A stretch of DNA of 60,377 nucleotides. Origin: Gammaproteobacteria bacterium. GTDB taxonomy: Bacteria; Pseudomonadota; Gammaproteobacteria; UBA6429; Thiohalophilaceae. The position numbers and the translations under genes were made by a program. Within the stretch, counting starts at the first letter, position 1; the number at the start of each line of letters is the position of its first letter. Shown here one piece after another: positions 59,529 to 60,377 of this stretch. A model generated the notes under the pieces. It was not told the origin of the DNA. It saw only the letters and a program-made list of their open reading frames with translations, and made no database searches. The DNA lies in NCBI GenBank assembly GCA_029881995.1, contig JAOULO010000017.1:1-60377 (forward strand). The letters are read 5' to 3'.

Positions 59529-60377
59529 ATGATCTCATCCATGGACTGGCAAAATATCGCAGCAAACATCTCGGATACTCTTGGAATTTCCTTTGAAATA
59601 GAACAACATAGCAATGTTGGGGGTGGGTGTATTAATTCCGCCTTTCGAGTATCAGGGGGTGGGCAGAGCTATTTCGTGAAGCTCAACCGGGCGGATTTGC
59701 TGGATATGTTTGTTGCTGAGGCAGAGGGCCTGGCTGAACTGAACAAACCGGCTGCGATCCGGGTTCCAAAGCCTGTCTGTTATGGTACGAGTGCTGGTCA
59801 GGCCTATATCGTCATGGAAAATCTGCCATTTGGTGGTGGCCAGCGTGATGCCATGCGGCTGTTTGGCCGGCAACTGGCCGAGATGCATCGCTACACCGCT
59901 GACCAGTTTGGCTGGCGCCTGGACAATACGATTGGAGCGACCCACCAGCCAAATGATAAATGTGATGACTGGGTAAGTTTCTGGCAGGAGCAACGCCTGG
60001 GTTATCAGCTTAAGCTGGCCAGTCGGCAGGGAGCCAGTCACCGTATGCTGGATAAGGGTGACAGATTACTGGCCCATGTGGCGGATTTTTTCACCGACTA
60101 CCAACCGGTGGCCTCTTTATTACATGGTGATCTGTGGTCGGGGAATTATTCTGTTTTGTCCTCGGGGGAGCCGGTCATTTTCGATCCGGCGGTCTATTAT
60201 GGTGACCGAGAGACAGACCTGGCCATGACCGAGTTGTTTGGTGGTTTTGGAGCTGATTTTTATGCGGCCTATAATGAGTCCTGGCCACTGGATCACGGTT
60301 ATCAAATCCGTAAGACCTTTTATAATCTTTACCACATCATCAACCATTTTGTATTGTTTGGTGGTGGCTATGGTTCT
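59529..60377 (+). CDS. Fructosamine kinase family protein (3' end outside window)
   Basis: The frame is open from ATG 59529 to the window end: 283 codons without a stop. The fold resembles aminoglycoside/choline kinases. HGDLWSGN with catalytic Asp lies near residue 200, then IFDPAVYYGDRETDLAMTELFGGF, the family signature (quoted as DPAVYYGDRETDLAMTELF). The N-terminus carries SNVGGGCINSAFRV, a glycine-rich phosphate loop. These enzymes phosphorylate ketosamines to remove glycation. An alternative start at 59541 (MDWQNIAANIS) fits homologues equally well. Upstream is a 55-residue gene in divergence. Confidence 0.92.
   Translation, partial: MISSMDWQNIAANISDTLGISFEIEQHSNVGGGCINSAFRVSGGGQSYFVKLNRADLLDMFVAEAEGLAELNKPAAIRVPKPVCYGTSAGQAYIVMENLPFGGGQRDAMRLFGRQLAEMHRYTADQFGWRLDNTIGATHQPNDKCDDWVSFWQEQRLGYQLKLASRQGASHRMLDKGDRLLAHVADFFTDYQPVASLLHGDLWSGNYSVLSSGEPVIFDPAVYYGDRETDLAMTELFGGFGADFYAAYNESWPLDHGYQIRKTFYNLYHIINHFVLFGGGYGS

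Overview
The window is one continuous chromosomal segment of a Gammaproteobacterium. The evidence is the block mnmG - rsmG - parA - parB - atpIBEFHAGDC - glmU - glmS, glycyl-tRNA synthetase as separate alpha and beta subunits, a Rep helicase of near E. coli length, and Pseudomonas-sized Gmd and Rmd. Intermediate GC, a multi-D-subunit Mrp-type antiporter operon and a class I FBPase would fit a free-living marine or sulfur-oxidising lineage, but that is only an inference. There is no rRNA, tRNA, CRISPR array, transposase or phage gene. Both ends cut genes: a glycine-rich protein on the left and a fructosamine-kinase-family protein on the right.

Layout. 1-4 kb: tail of a glycine-rich protein, rep, a 119-residue unknown and two tandem DUF6316 genes. 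4-9 kb: mnmG, a DUF302 protein, rsmG, parA, parB. 8.9-11.1 kb: a repeat-rich lipoprotein and a long orphan intergenic stretch that separate par from atp. 11-22 kb: the nine-gene ATP synthase operon ending in a strong terminator, a SlyD-like isomerase, glmU and glmS. Palindromic REP-like elements lie inside the atp operon and between glmU and glmS. 22-25 kb (minus strand): a lipoprotein with an apparent ATT start, then gmd and rmd for GDP-D-rhamnose. 25-32.5 kb (minus strand): a tightly overlapping ten-gene Mrp/Mbh-like cation antiporter operon with three different D-type subunits. 32.6-36.5 kb: secreted or lipid-anchored unknowns and a zinc-ribbon protein.

36.6-48.3 kb contains two versions of an envelope module. 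Each pairs a DUF4105 (Lnb_N) protein with a small secreted DUF3015 protein; one copy is convergent with an extra 195-residue gene, the other is co-directional with a lipoprotein alpha/beta hydrolase. Between them lie glyQS, a MazG-like gene, gmhB and plsC. 48.4-60.4 kb: fbp, two stand-alone receivers, an RND/MMPL transporter, a VOC protein, a triple-PAS hybrid kinase, a LytS/LytTR two-component pair, a POTRA-less Omp85-like barrel, a 55-residue arginine-rich protein and the fructosamine kinase.

The most interesting signals are: (i) the LytS-LytTR-barrel unit, where an almost identical 21-bp element sits just over 50 bp upstream of both lytS and the barrel gene; (ii) the two DUF4105/DUF3015 modules, with His and Cys spaced identically in the two DUF4105 paralogues; (iii) the unusual antiporter operon; and (iv) a 14/16 match to parS inside atpH, about 5 kb from parAB.
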